Notes under the pieces: generated by a model
Seen by the model: only the letters and a program-made list of their open reading frames with translations
What the model was told of the DNA's origin: nothing
Databases searched by the model: none
From: Mermis nigrescens
Lineage: Eukaryota > Nematoda > Enoplea > Mermithida > Mermithidae
Assembly: GCA_036768485.1 (NCBI GenBank)
Contig: JAVLUZ010000340.1
Span: 7,579,802-7,643,801 of the forward strand
Direction of reading: 5' to 3'
DNA: 64,000 bases
Translations under genes and position numbers: made by a program
Part shown: positions 12,475 to 26,512 of the stretch, in pieces
Numbering within the stretch: position 1 is the first letter of the stretch
How the letters are laid out: every line of letters begins with the position of its first letter

Positions 12475-13230
12475 GTATATTGTTATTCGGTTTAAACCAC
12501 GTACTTTTAGCACAGATCGTTGCATTCTGTTTGACTACCATTAAATACTGTACACATTGCCCGAAAGAACGAACAAATATTCGGACGTTCAAGCGTATGA
12601 GGAAACACGCTTATACCGGTTGTATGTTGTGTAAAGTAGAAATGAAGAACAGTTTATGCGTTGTGTAAAGTAGAAATGGGGAACAGTTTGAGCGTTGTGT
12701 AAAGCGGCCAGTCGTTGAAATTTTCATCATCGCATGTGTTGAATTTAGCCGCTCGATAAAATGCTAAATCCGTTCAAGTTTACTGTAGTTCTTAATATAT
12801 TTTCAGTCCAATCTAGTTCCAATCATGCTTAATTTAAGTTTTTTTAGTTTAGGATTAAATTAATTAGGTTTGCCTCGTTACAACGTGCATTTAACGACTA
12901 TTCTTGAAAAATTTGAAAATGGGTAGAAATCAGCGTAAAAAATAACGTAGAATCGTCGCTAAATTTATTTTTATATTCAAAATGTGACACCAGCCTTACC
13001 TCTTCAAAAATACATGTGTTCGGCGGAAAACTCATTGTTTACACTTTTCGGTGCGTTCGGTCGGAAAACCTCATTGCGTACACTTTTTCGTCTTCTTTTT
13101 TATTTACGCATTAGCTCGGTAAAACTCCGTATTTACACTCTTCGCCTTCTGCCTTACTTTACACATTCGTCCGGAAAAACTTGTTTACGCCGTACACTCT
13201 ATTGCTTTACACTAGCTTCTATCTATTTAG

Positions 13231-13386
13231 GTGGACCAGAGCGAATCAGCGATACGCGGCTAATATCGTTATATGCGACGAACAAATTTACCCGCAGGCT
13301 GTGCTGTACGCCATTGTTGCGCCTATCGTACTTTACAACGCGTTCAAATGGTGCCTCAAACCATATTTGGAACGAAGGCGCTTGGA
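13231..13386 (+). CDS. DNAJC11: DNAJC11 exon I: start of DUF3395 region
   Basis: After ctatttag it reads RWTRANQRYAANIVICDEQI and YPQAVLYAIVAPIVLYNAFK, then WCLKPYLERRRLE. This is the conserved LLPSAMFYATVGPLVVY-like hydrophobic segment and the KPYL start of the charged coiled helix. It ends in phase 2 at gtaagg. Confidence 0.95.
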
Positions 13387-13610
13387 GTAAGGTTTTGGCT
13401 GGAATTTTATGGTGTAAAGTTGAAGTGAACATTTCAGTCGATTCTCGGAAATTAAATTTTGAATTCAATTTCGAAAATTGAAATAAATTCTGAAGTTTTA
13501 AACTCGATTGTTCACACTTTTTATTTTGCGCAAGTTTTGTATAAAAAATTTATATTTAGTTATGTTTATTTGTGGGATTGTTTATGTTTTGTAATTTTCC
13601 ATTTTTGCAG

Positions 13611-13680
13611 GCAGAAGGCCGAGGAAGCGAATCGAATTAAATCGGCACTGGAGCATGCTAAAAATGAAGCCGAAATTACG
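13611..13680 (+). CDS. DNAJC11: DNAJC11 exon J: charged helix
   Basis: After catttttgcag it reads EQKAEEANRIKSALEHAKNE AEIT, a charged coiled-coil-like segment equivalent to the human [20 protein letters not shown] region. Starts in phase 2, ends in phase 0, donor gtacgc. Confidence 0.92.
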
Positions 13681-13730
13681 GTACGCCTTTTATATGCGTG
13701 CTATGCTTAAAAATCCGAAAACTTTGCAGG

Positions 13731-13933
13731 CAGTGGCGGATCCAGGTGGATTTTCCTAAGGGGGCGCGGTACCCCTATGGGGGCGAAACCCTGACTTGGG
13801 CGGAAAAATTAGCTGTTTTAACCCAAAAATCGCTAAAAATCGCTCAAAGATCCTTAATTTTGCGCACTATTTAGGGCCAATGGGGGGGGGGCGGCGGCCC
13901 CCCCCCTCCCGCCCTTCCCCAAATCCGCCCCTG
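13731..13933. mobile_element. hAT-type MITE, CAGTGGCGGATCC family
   Basis: Starts CAGTGGCGGATCCAGG and ends AAATCCGCCCCTG. It is flanked by the exact duplication TTTGCAGG (13723-13730 and 13934-13941). It sits only 50 bases past the exon J donor. Confidence 0.88.
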
Positions 13934-14482
13934 TTTGCAGGCAAAATATCGAAAATTAAATATCATTCATCATTTATTTTTATTTTTTATTTTTTTAAGA
14001 TTTTTATCCTCTCTTCTATTCCTGCAATTGTAAAGGTGACTGTTAATCGTTTGTTCGTGCTATTATTATCTAGGTAAATTAGAGTGTTGAAGGTTAAACA
14101 TGTCTGCGACCAGATGTGTTCTTGGAGGGTTTTGACCCTCCCCCCGGAATGGCAACTGACCCCTGCAGAATAACTGCGACCCCGAAACCCCAAGAAACGA
14201 CCCGAAAATGACAGTGCCCTTTTGAGCGTTTCTAGCCCATTTTTTGCTCGAAAATCTCAAATTTCCGGCGCTTAGCGCCATATATATACATTTGTTACCA
14301 TATTTTGTTCAATTTACTCAATTTTTTCAAATTTTTTCATAATTTTTCGTACGTTTTTATGTTCTAGAAAGCACGAGCGTTGTCTGAAACGTATTATATT
14401 TTTATATATTTTTTATATATTTAAATATATTTTTACACCTATTTTTTCTTTTTTTACCATCTCAAAAATGAGCTCAACGCAG

Positions 14483-14613
14483 GTAGAGCTCATGCTGCCC
14501 TACGCCGAACAAATAACAAGCGCGGAGCGCGAAATCGGCGGGTTGGTGATTTTAGACGCGAGATACGGCTCTCGCGACGAAAATATCGATGAACCTTCTT
14601 CATCTTCCGCTGG
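14483..14613 (+). CDS. DNAJC11: DNAJC11 exon K
   Basis: After caacgcag it reads VELMLPYAEQITSAEREIGG and LVILDARYGSRDENIDEPSS SSAG, matching the family's [30 protein letters not shown]. Ends in phase 2 before gtaatg. Confidence 0.95.
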
Positions 14614-14739
14614 GTAATGGCGATTATATGTAATACACGTAATACACGCAACGGCTCGAATTTTCGGTTACGGTCCATACATGATCTTAGGGGAGAAATT
14701 TCATTCCCCTCCGAAAAAAATTTTTACTCTCCCTCCCCC

Positions 14740-15183
14740 CAGTATTTTTTTTTGTATTTCGCAAAGATTTTCCCGAAGTACAAAGACTTTTGGGGACCGT
14801 CTTTGTACATGTACAAAGATTTTCGGGACGACAAAAAGTTGAAAAAAAGGTTTGAGATTCGGGAAAATTTCCGGCGCTTCGCGCCAAAATGAGTAACTGT
14901 GTGTTTTATCATTAAAATGTCGGAAATTGCATTTTGAAAGGAAGAATGTCACATTTTTCGGCGCTTCGCGCCGTTTTGAGACGATTATTAGTGATTTCTG
15001 CCCTCAAAAATTCAGAAGTTAGCTAAAATACACTACCAAGGGTCGAACAACTCTGTTTTTGCCACACTAAAATCGCTACTGAACCATATTATAGTACCCA
15101 AAAATTTGTGTATACGAAATGTACAAAGACTTTTAAGGACCATCTTTGTATATGTACAAACAGACCTTGTACAAAAAAATACC
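14740..15183. mobile_element. ~450-bp hAT-type MITE with TTTGTACATGTACAAA motifs
   Basis: Starts CAGTATTTTTTTTTGTATTT and ends GTACAAAAAAATAC. Both halves carry the palindrome CTTTGTACATGTACAAAG or a near copy, and the interior has two GGCGCTTCGCGCC hairpins. Similar copies lie at 17488-17922 and 30947-31396. Flanking C-rich sequence blurs the TSD. Confidence 0.75.
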
Positions 15184-15184
15184 C

Positions 15185-15865
15185 CCCCCCTCCCCTCCAG
15201 AAATTTTTCCAACACCGCTCCAGAATTACAACCTTGTTTTTTGACTACATTTTCTACAAGTTATTTGCCTTTTTAATTTATTTCTAGAGTTTTTATACTT
15301 TTATACTCTAGAAAAATGTAACGTCGTCAGGTAACGCCAAAAAACTATGTTTCTAACTCAGATCCACCATTTTTTAAATCAAAAGGGCACTTTAAAGTTT
15401 ACCTCCCCCTCCTTTCCCCTACAATTACCATGCTGTGCATGTCTGGTGGGATCCCTGACCATTTTTGATCATATGGGTAAATAATCTGAAATTTTTTGAC
15501 AATAATGGCAAAATAAGACCTAAAAATGACCCAAAACGCATGTTTTTGACGACGATTGGTATGGGGGTCAAAGCTTACTTTAGGTGGACAATGCAGGCGA
15601 CTGGTGGTACCAGATTTCATAAACTACATCATTTGCACCTGTAGTTGAAAATATGCAAATGGCCTGTTGAATTGTGGTGTCTTATATTGCTCCACTCAAT
15701 GATGAGTCGAAATTTAAAACTTGAACCTTAAGTTTAAGGAAAATCGAAAGTTTAAGGAAAAGATAAGCGAATATGTGTTTAATCACTTTAGATTGTTTGA
15801 TAGATTATTTTACATGTACGTACTCGTGCATGAAGTAAGATGCGTAGTACTGCACGGACTCGGAC
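15185..15865. other. Intron K sequence with MITE fragments
   Basis: No exon. 15350-15440 resembles the inverted end of the ~400-bp family with CATGCTGTGCATG. The remainder is unique AT-rich sequence. Confidence 0.45.
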
Positions 15866-16043
15866 CAGACACATAGCTCTGGGGGAATGAATGGGGGTTC
15901 CGGACCCCCAAATTCAGAAAAAACCGGAAAAATAGGACTTTTTAAACGTTAGTTTGTGCTATTTTTGGCCTTTTTGGACCCCGAACCCCCCAAAATTGGT
16001 GTTGGCCCCCTCAAAATATGTAGGACGGCCTGCTACGTGCCTG
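15866..16043. mobile_element. ~175-bp hAT-type MITE, CAGNCACGTAGCTG family
   Basis: Starts CAGACACATAGCTCTGG and ends GCTACGTGCCTG. Flanks ACTCGGAC and ACTCGGAT agree at 7 of 8 bases. Better copies lie at 34881 and 45728. Confidence 0.75.
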
Positions 16044-16111
16044 ACTCGGATATGTAACGGTTCGAAATAAGGGAGAGAGGGGCCTTGGGGGGAGAGGGGT
16101 AAAAACACCTA

Positions 16112-16565
16112 CAGTTCTCGCCACGAAATGTGAACAACAAAGAACCGATTGAGTATTGAGTTTATTTAGGAACGCTTTTTCACGACCTTATCGTCGGAGA
16201 CCTAAATATCCTGAAATGCTTTACTTTAATAGAACGCGACTTAAACGCTCAGGCCTTCAGTTTACGACACAGCGTGCGTTATATAGGCGTGATGAAAGCG
16301 CGTGTGCGCGCATTATGTACACAATGTCATGAGCATATGAATTGCACGAGTATGATCAATATTAATATGCTCTACGTGCGCTGAGTCGAACAGTGCTCGC
16401 CACAAATGTTTACGTTTTAATATGCTCCATAGGATAATAGAGCTTGTTAGGAGTATATGTTTAACACGTCGGTCGTGCATGGGTGAAAAAATACCGACGT
16501 GTTAAAGATATAGCCCTAACAAGCTCTAGAAGCTACTAAAGCGAATAATTCGTGGCGAGTAGTGT
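16112..16565. mobile_element. Putative TIR element with CTCGCCACGAA ends
   Basis: GTTCTCGCCACGAA at the left is inverted as TTCGTGGCGAGTAG at the right, with a third GTGCTCGCCAC at 16394. Contains the hairpin at 16438-16528. No clear TSD. Confidence 0.5.
16438..16528. repeat. 91-bp imperfect hairpin
   Basis: TAGAGCTTGTTAGG at the left and CCTAACAAGCTCTA at the right. Further in, TTTAACACGTCGGT pairs with ACCGACGTGTTAAA, leaving a loop of about 20 bases. Confidence 0.88.
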
Positions 16566-16569
16566 AAAT

Positions 16570-16845
16570 GTAGGTGGGCGGCACCAAAGTTCTGAGGGGG
16601 TGCAAGATTTTTGTCTGAAGTCAAAAAATGGCCATAAAAATGGTGGTATGGCAAAAACACCATTTTTTTAACGTTTCTCATCGAGCATTGTCATTAAAAA
16701 TTGGAAAAAATTAGAATGAATGATAGAGCAAAATCAGAAACGCCGAAAACGATGTTTTTGACTCTTATATTCCAGTTTTGAGCCTAAAAAACACTTTAGA
16801 ATTTCTACCCCCCCCAGAATTTCCATGCTGTGCATGGCTGAATAC
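16570..16845. mobile_element. MITE fragments (AGGTGGGCGGCACC family and CATGCTGTGCATG family)
   Basis: The left part matches the start of the 247-280-bp MITE family (32783, 63056). The right part matches the inverted end of the ~400-bp family (35365, 45233). Edges are decayed. Confidence 0.5.
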
Positions 16846-17487
16846 GACCATACAAAATGTTCTCGGGGTAGTGACGGATCTAGGTCTCTGACAGGGGCAT
16901 AACCACAAATTTTCCTAATATTGTCAAAAAGAGTCCAAAAAATCCGTCCATTTTTTCGTGAAATATCAATTTTTGCCATCTTTTGATGGGCGAAATCATT
17001 TCTGATGCATTTGAGGTTTTTTTAATTTTTAAAATTATCCAAAGTTTCCTATGGAAAACGCAAAATTAGTGCAAAGGTCGTTTTTTCAGAATTTTCGCTT
17101 AAATAGTCAAATTTGCTTATCTCACTATGCCTTTACTCGGGAAATCATAGTAAGGGGCAACAAAATCTTTTTTTCAGTTGGAAAACTACTCTTTTGACGG
17201 TACAAAAATAATTTTATTTAACAGTACTATTCGATCGCGAGCGCTGAAAAAATAGAAAAATCATGAAAAATGGCTAAAATGACAATTATAGCCATTTTAT
17301 CATGATTTTTCTGATTTTTTTTTGATTATCATTTTTTTGACGAAAAAATACACACATGTTTTTTTATTGCGCCCAATTTTTTTTCACTACAGGAGTGGCC
17401 ATTTCGCTCATCCCCAGTACTTTCTCTAATCCGTCCTTGAATGAGTATGGCCCCACAGAACGGCTATCAACCAGACCTGTGATAGCT

Positions 17488-17922
17488 GCGTTTTTTTATT
17501 GTACAAGGTCCTTTTCTACATGTACAAAGATGGTCCCCAAAGTCTTTGTACATTTTGTACTTACAAATTTTTGGGTACTATAATATGGTACAGTGGCGAT
17601 TTAAGTGTGGTAAAAAGAGAATTGTTCGACTTTCGGTACTGTATTCTAGCTAATTTCTGGGTTTCTCAGGGCGAAAATCACTAGGAATCGTCTTAAAACG
17701 GCGAAAAATTTAACATTCTTTCTTTTGACATGCAATTTCTGCCATTATAAAGATATACAGAACACACAATCACTCATTTCGGCGCGAAGCGCCGAAAATT
17801 TTTGCGAATTTAGGACCTTTTTTGCAATTTTTTTCATCTCAAAAATATTTGTACACGTACAAAGACGGCTCCGAAAAGTCTTTGTCCGTCGGGAAAAATC
17901 TTAGCCGAATACAAAAAAACCG
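17488..17922. mobile_element. ~435-bp hAT-type MITE, inverted copy of 14740 family
   Basis: Starts GCGTTTTTTTATTGTACAAGG-like sequence and ends GAATACAAAAAAACCG. Near-identical flanks TGATAGCT and TGAATAGC are an imperfect TSD. Contains GGCGCGAAGCGCCG at about 17781. Confidence 0.7.
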
Positions 17923-18747
17923 TGAATAGCTGGCAAATTCTAGGTAATCGGTCGTTTTTATGCGGACGGGGTAAAGTTATCTTCAGTTTTTGCCAAAATG
18001 AATAAAGCGCCTGACAGGCGTAGAGAGCTGAATTCTCGGTGGGGGTCCGATGGAGGCAACTTTTAAAGTTTTTGTAAATGTTAGTTTTTTAATAGTCCTT
18101 CCGCGTAAAAAAATAATATGTATTCCGCATCAGTGCATAGCCCATGATTCAAGTAACTCGAACTGAAAGAACTTTTGAGTGATCAAATCATGCTTGTAAC
18201 AGGATGGGTGGGGGATTCCCCGCCCAAAGTTGGTCGTCCCCGCTTTCCCCGGAAAACCAGAAAATTTTTGACCCCTTACCTCCGATATTACGGAAAAATT
18301 GAATTTTCCGGCTGTTTTCATATATATTTATATTGAGAAATCGCTGTCGAACTGCAGTGCGACGTAGCTTTCGCCTATATACATAACGGGAAAAAAGCTA
18401 GTTGCGTGAAATGAACGAAAAATCGATATAAAAGGTAATTGAACAAGATGTCGAGTGAATTTAAATATTAAAATAATAAAAACCAAAGCGTAAAAATAAT
18501 ATAAAATTGAAAAGTATATAAAATCTAAAAATCGCTAATCGAGGATTCAAGGTTTTACATTTTGTTACACGTAAAAATTATAAATTTAATTATAAATTGA
18601 TTGAGCAATATTTAAAAAAAATTAAAAATATTTCGTTAAAAAAGTATTTTTTATATATTACGAAGGTTAGAAAATTTAGCAGGGGTCAGCAAAACCGCTT
18701 GATCTTTCGAGAAATCGTGTAATCTTCACCCGAAATTTTCTTTTCAG

Positions 18748-18835
18748 CCTCAATGAAACAACTTTGATAAATGTAACTACGCCTCTACAAGCTATGGTGA
18801 AAAATTCCGAGTTAAATCTGTTGGCCGGCTCGAAA
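18748..18835 (+). CDS. DNAJC11: DNAJC11 exon L
   Basis: After ttttcttttcag one base completes a Gly codon. It then reads LNETTLINVTTPLQAMVKNS and ELNLLAGSK, matching the family's [20 protein letters not shown]. Ends in phase 0 at AAA|gtgagt, before the 15-kb intron. Confidence 0.95.
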
Positions 18836-18879
18836 GTGAGTTATATTTCTCGTCATACTTCTTTTATAATTAGCTAATT

Positions 18880-19250
18880 GATTACATATACGTGTTTACA
18901 GATTTACTCCTCAACAGCCATCGTTCGGATTTGGGACACTCCACCCAAAGTCCGCCTTCTCCCCCATCCCGTCAAAGACTCTTGATTTTTACCCCTCCCT
19001 AATTTTTGGCAAAAAGACTTTTTGGCAAACATATCACTAAACATTTGGACAGTTGAATTTTGCTAAAATCTTGATTACCTGCGTTCAGACGTGTAACAGG
19101 GGTGGGGGATCCCCCATCCAAAGTTAATTGACCCTTTAAAGAATTGAATTTTTGGCCATTTTCGGCTAAAAAGTGGAGGTCATTCATCCTCCCCTCCTAA
19201 AAATGGCCGGGGACCCCGCAGCCAAATTTTCGAGCCGTTATAAGTATGCT
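18880..19250. other. Intron L, C-rich repeat of the GTAACAG-GGGGGATCCCC type
   Basis: Contains the phrase GTAACAGGGGTGGGGGATCC followed by a TTTTTGGCCATTTT stretch. It recurs at about 18190, 30060, 33180-33610, 42905-43140 and 45020-45200. I could not fix its ends. Confidence 0.45.
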
Positions 19251-19283
19251 CGCGTCAAATACTGTGTGCCAATTCATTAATTC

Positions 19284-20062
19284 ACTAGCAAAGAAAAATG
19301 CTACGATGGAACAAAAAAGATGAATATACTTGGAATTGTGGATTTTTAAGGATGTAAAAGGAGGGGACTAGGAAAAAGCTACCTAAAGTGGCAAAATCTG
19401 ATAAAGTCACACTTTCTCTAAGCAACGCAAAACTCGAAGTATATCTCTGCGGCCGCTAAAAAGTGTCTTTTTTAAATAATTTTCAAACTTTCAGATAGGA
19501 GTGTTTAAACGAAATCTATAATGTTTACTTTTTTAAATTGCAACAAGTAGCAACGCTTACTAGCTTCGTATCCTGCTTGATAGAAAACTAAATTGTTTTA
19601 TTTTGTTATTAGCATTATAGCAAGCAAAGCAGGGGCCGATTGATTAGTGCATACAGTTGTTACGGGCATGCTAGTGTACCTACATTTAGTCTGTTTCAAG
19701 TCAACTTACGCGTTTCCTACTATTTTAAACAAACAATTTCTTCAACTGTCTTGGATGCATCGATGTTTGCTATTTCATTCAATTGGCTTAAAAAGACTGT
19801 TAGTTTACTCAATATCATTTCCCATAGCTACTGCATAGCTAAGGTGCTGCTTTTTCAATCATTTCTATGGTTGAATATTTATTTTGATGTGTTGGCCCCA
19901 GAATATACTTCAATTTTTTGCTTTGCTTAGAGAAAGTGATTTTTATCAGATTTTGCGACTTTAGGTAGCTTTTTCCTAGTCCCCTCCTTTTACATCCTTA
20001 ACAATCCACAATTCCAAGTATATTCATCTTTTTTGTTCCATCGGAGCATATTTCTTTGCTAG
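19284..20062. mobile_element. ~780-bp TIR element, arms about 150 bp
   Basis: Left end ACTAGCAAAGAAAAATGCTA and right end TATTTCTTTGCTAGT. The arms match across GGAACAAAAAAGATGAATAT, AAGGATGTAAAAGGAGG and the TCAGATTTTGC segment. The interior has only short frames and no transposase. A second, right-truncated copy starts at 25712. Confidence 0.8.
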
Positions 20063-21027
20063 TACACTACTTTTAGTTAGCGTGATTTCAGTACATCAGT
20101 CAGTAAACACATACAGTAACATGCCACAATGATGACAACAGTCCAAGAACGCGGAAAACAATATTGTTCTTAACATCAGCATTATCCTTTTTAAACATGA
20201 CAACCTTACAATATTTAAACAGATCAAAGTGTTTCAGCAAAAACTCAAAAACTTTACGCAAATATCAATTGTAAGGAACACTAACGCTTATGTAGATTTG
20301 GAAGCAGAATAAATTTGTAGTATAAACTACATATTAACAACAAATGAATAGTGCAAACTTTACACAACTACTAGGTGATGTGAGAAAACTAACAGTCAGA
20401 TTTCCGATTCTGATTGTACGTAGAACATTTTGAAAAAAAATTAAGCTTCTGTACGGCTCTAGAACTAAAGATAATATGCAGTGTAAACTATGCACTGCCA
20501 CAGAGTGTAAAGAAAATCTCAGTCGGATTCGTAATTCTGATATTAATCTGATATTTCGATCACATTTATCAAGAAATTAAGTCTTCACAATGGCCCGAGG
20601 ACAAATAAATATCAGATGTAATCCACTACACCACTGTTGAGTGCAAACAAACTAGCGTATCACATTTGTTTTCTGTTTCATGTTTAGACTTGACATTATG
20701 TCCAGACTCATAACCCAGAGCTTAGCAGAAAAGAACAAGACATAACCACGTTTAACTTCCCCATTGTTTTGACTTTACACCTCCCGAAAAAGCTAAATAT
20801 TGATGTAAACAAACGCAATTCGGTTTGACGTGTACCCCTTAGAAAGTACATACTTTATTTTTATCCTATTCGACCTCGCCCGACTTCTGAACAGAGAATT
20901 GGCGAACAAAAAAATAGACAAACACGTATTTTCTACTGTCCACCACATTGTAATTCGATTCGGGCCAGTTTGTAGCCCTTAGATTGTAGTACGTATTATG
21001 TGCCAAACTTATGTTCCGCAAAATATT

Positions 21028-21029
<2 letters not shown>
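20063..21029. other. Intron L sequence, nothing coding seen
   Basis: Unique AT-rich sequence with scattered GTGTAAA/TTTACAC motifs (about 20360, 20480, 20510, 20770). Confidence 0.5.

Positions 21030-21089
<60 letters not shown>
21030..21089. repeat. (TA)n microsatellite
   Basis: About 30 TA units. It appears to be one piece of a longer TA tract split by two inserted elements (see 22369 and 23228). Confidence 0.95.

Positions 21090-23227
<2,138 letters not shown>

Positions 23228-23291
<64 letters not shown>
23228..23291. repeat. (TA)n microsatellite
   Basis: About 32 TA units, directly followed by the left end of the 4.5-kb element. Confidence 0.95.
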
Positions 23292-23295
<4 letters not shown>

Positions 23296-24469
23296 TAGGA
23301 AGCGCGTTAGCGCGTACCTATAATATCCTTGGGTACCCCTAACACCTGTGCACCCCCTACAGCTATAACAGGACACATCTAGAAGGTGCGGTTTTTTTAA
23401 AAGATAGATAATAAAAAAATTCACTGTCCGTGTTTTTTTTGTTTTTCTCGAAACTCAAAACTGGCTGTGTAAAGAAGGTGTAAAGTTTTTGTGTAACCTT
23501 ATAACATAGGATACATTTTGGGAGGTTTTTTAGGCGGCATGTGGACAACTCAGTATTGACTCCTCAAATAAATTAATGGCACAAATTTGTAGAGGAAGGG
23601 ATGCTTCAAAATGATCTTTTTTGTTTGTTGAAATTCGCATTAGTTCTCGAATGTTTTCTGGTTCATGAGTGCGAAAATCTGAGGGTGAAAAAGCACATTC
23701 TGGTCGGGTTTTCAACCTGCTTATGTCTGATACTAACTCCGGTTTTGATGTTTTTAAAATGTTTTCCGACAGAAATGTAGAGCGGATCAAGGGCTACATT
23801 CTGCATATAAGTAAAGTCTTTCACGCTCTAAGGTGAGTTAGATCCTGGGGTTTAAAGTTTACACTCTAGTTGATGGTGTAAAAAACTAATTTTAAGTACG
23901 ATTTCTCTGCCAAATTTTTCCGCTTTTGAGTCAGGGTAAATTGAATACAGCAGTAATAAAGTGCCTCTCAGGGGCTACACATCGCAGCAAATCGCATTTA
24001 AAAAAACGCAATATTGAGTTATTTATGGGGGTGTAAAGTTCTGAAATCAGAGGTAAAAAATGGGCGAAAAAACACGTTTTTTCCGAAGTTTAGATTAATA
24101 AATCATACGAAATAATTTTTGCAAGAGAATTTCGGCTTAAAGGAATGTACTACGATTTAAAAGCTACAAATTGTACCAAACCGAATTTCTTTAAACTCAA
24201 TGGGGAGTTCGGTACGGAATTTTAAAGTTTACAGTGTTCTAAATGATGGAAAATACGTTTTTGTTGCGTTTTTTGTTCGCCACTTTCTCCGTCCAGAAGT
24301 CGGGATAAGTCCAATAGAATAAAAATAAAGTGCTTTATATCGGGTGCATGTCATACATTAATATTTAGCGAGTGTAAAATCAAAACTTTGGTGTTTAAAA
24401 TGCGTTTCTGTCTTGTTTTTTCTGCCTGCTTCTCCGGTTATGAGTCAGGGACACGATTATCAAGTCTAG

Positions 24470-25520
24470 AAATGGACCAGGAACCAAATTTGATATGCCA
24501 GTCTGGCGCATATGTTTACACTCTACAGTGTTGTAACGTGGTTTACACCTATTGTTAGTTTGCCCATAGAACATTATGGAGACTTAATTTTTTCATAAAT
24601 ATTAATCGTTATATCGGAACTATGTCAAAATTACGAATCTGACCAAAATCTTCTTTACGCTAGGTGTTTACATGAAGTTTACACTACATATGTATTTATC
24701 TTCGTTTTTGAGAATTCCAGAAACCTAATTTTTTCCTGGAGTCTAGAAATTTTCAAAGAATCAAATGTGAGACGTCATGTAGGCGCGTTTGTTTACATCC
24801 AACTGGTGTAAAGTAGTTTACACTCATTGTTTATCTGTCCTCAGACCATTGTAGACATGCAATTTTTTCATAAATGTTGATAATAATATCCGAGTAATAT
24901 CAGATTTACAAATCGGAATAAAATCCTCTTTACACTAGGTGGTTGGGTATAGTTTACACTGCTTATTAATCTTCTATCTCAGGGGTTTGCGAAAACCTGA
25001 ATTTTTGATCGAAATCTGAAAATTTACATAGAATTAAATAAGGGACGTCAGCTGGGCGCGTTTGTTTACACTCAACAGTGGTGTAAAGTGGTTTATATTC
25101 GTTCTAGAGCTTTGCAAAAACCTAAATTTTTTTGTCGAAATCTGAAAATTTACATGGAATCAAATAAGGGATGTCAGCTGGGCGCGTTTGTTTACTCTCA
25201 ACAGTGGTGTAAAGTGGTTTACATCTGTGTCTATTTGTCATTAAACCGTTATGGAGACGTAATTTTTTCATGAATGTTGATCGTAATATCCGAGTAAAAT
25301 CGAATTTACAAATCCGACTAAAATCTTCTTTACACTCGTTGCTAGTGTAAAGTTTACACTATATAATAAGCTTCATTCTAGAGCCTCACGGTAGCTTATT
25401 TTTTCCTTGAGGTTTCATTTCTTAATAAATGATGATCATTATATCAGAGCAATATCGAAATAATTAATCCCACTAAAATTCTTTATACTCTTGTGTAAAG
25501 TTTAAAATGTAAATTAAGTT
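24470..25520. repeat. ~275-bp tandem units built around TTTACAC/GTGTAAA
   Basis: Units start at about 24513, 24789, 25062 and (partial) 25188 with GTTTACACTCAACAGTGGTG-like sequence followed by TAAAGTGGTTTACA. Each then carries TTTTTTCATAAATGTTGAT, a CTCTTTACACTAGG motif and GGGACGTCAGCTGGGCGCG. Opposed motifs would pair. Confidence 0.85.
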
Positions 25521-25711
25521 TAGCTCTAGAAAGTTTTGAAGCATATTTCTTTACAGGATGTTCTACGTAACATAAGAATTACTGATCAGAATGTTTGTTT
25601 CCTCTACAACTAGTAGCTTTGTAAAGTTTAAACCATTCAATTATTAGAAGAACCGCACAGTAAATGAAATCTAGTATTGTATTTCCAAATCTTGCTAATT
25701 AAAAGTAGGGT

Positions 25712-26431
25712 ACTAGCAAAGAAAAATGCTCTGATGGAACAAAAAAGGGGAATATGCTTGGGATTGTGAATTATCTAGGATGTAAAAGGAGGGTACTAGG
25801 AAAAATCTCCCTATGTTATATGCCAAAAATCACAAAATATGTTAAAAATCAGACTTTCTCTGAACAATGCAAAAAATCGAAGTATATTCTGCGGCCTTTG
25901 AAAAATGTAAAAGTTTAGTAAACAATTCTTGTAGACATGTGTAAAAGAGTATCTACATAAGGTCTGTTGCACGTCAGCTTCCGTGTTTCCTACTGTTTTG
26001 AACCAACAATATCATCGATTGTCTTGAATGCATCGTTATGTACTATTTCATTCAATTCGCTTAGCTACTGCATTGCTCATCCGCTGCTTTCTTCAATCAA
26101 TTTTTTGGTAATTTGAATATTGCTTGCACTTTGACACTTAGAATGGCTGTATCTGCTAAGTGACATGCTTAGTAATAATGAAATACGAACAACTTAATTA
26201 TGATTTGTTAACAGCATTTCACTTTCAGTCACATTAAGCAACTCAAAGTTGAATGAAGTCTGCAAAAAGTTGCATTACGTAATATGTTTTTAAGATATTA
26301 TGTCAATCAGAGAAAATTATTTTAAAATAATACGTTATTATTTTAAAATAATACGTTTTTTCAGAGACCGCAGAATATACTTCGATTTTTTGCATTGTTT
26401 AGAGAAAGTCTGATTTTTAACATATGTTGCG

Positions 26432-26434
<3 letters not shown>
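25712..26434. mobile_element. Second copy of the ACTAGCAAAG TIR element, right end lost
   Basis: The left end ACTAGCAAAGAAAAATGCTC matches 19284. An inverted interior segment (TTGCATTGTTTAGAGAAAGT) appears at 26388-26410, where the element breaks off into (TA)n. Confidence 0.75.

Positions 26435-26510
<76 letters not shown>
26435..26510. repeat. (TA)n microsatellite
   Basis: About 38 TA units replacing the right end of the preceding element. Confidence 0.95.

Positions 26511-26512
<2 letters not shown>

Larger units (their letters stand above)
10250..13230. repeat. TTTACAC/GTGTAAA-rich intronic tract (introns E-H)
   Basis: The heptamer TTTACAC or its complement recurs well over a dozen times across the introns around exons F-I, often doubled (CTTTACACTTTACACG). 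One pair forms the pyrimidine tract of the exon H acceptor (12340-12357). A short GGTCGGAAAACCTCATTG-like unit repeats about five times at 13015-13190. Exons F, G and H lie inside this tract. Confidence 0.75.

Noticed and set aside
13870..13920. G/C runs in MITEs as regulatory quadruplexes
   Set aside because: Runs of G facing C occur in the termini of many copies and are explained by the elements' family sequence.
19640..19930. 96-residue frame as a transposase piece inside the 19284-20062 element
   Set aside because: No catalytic motif or similarity to transposases that I can see. The second copy does not conserve the frame.
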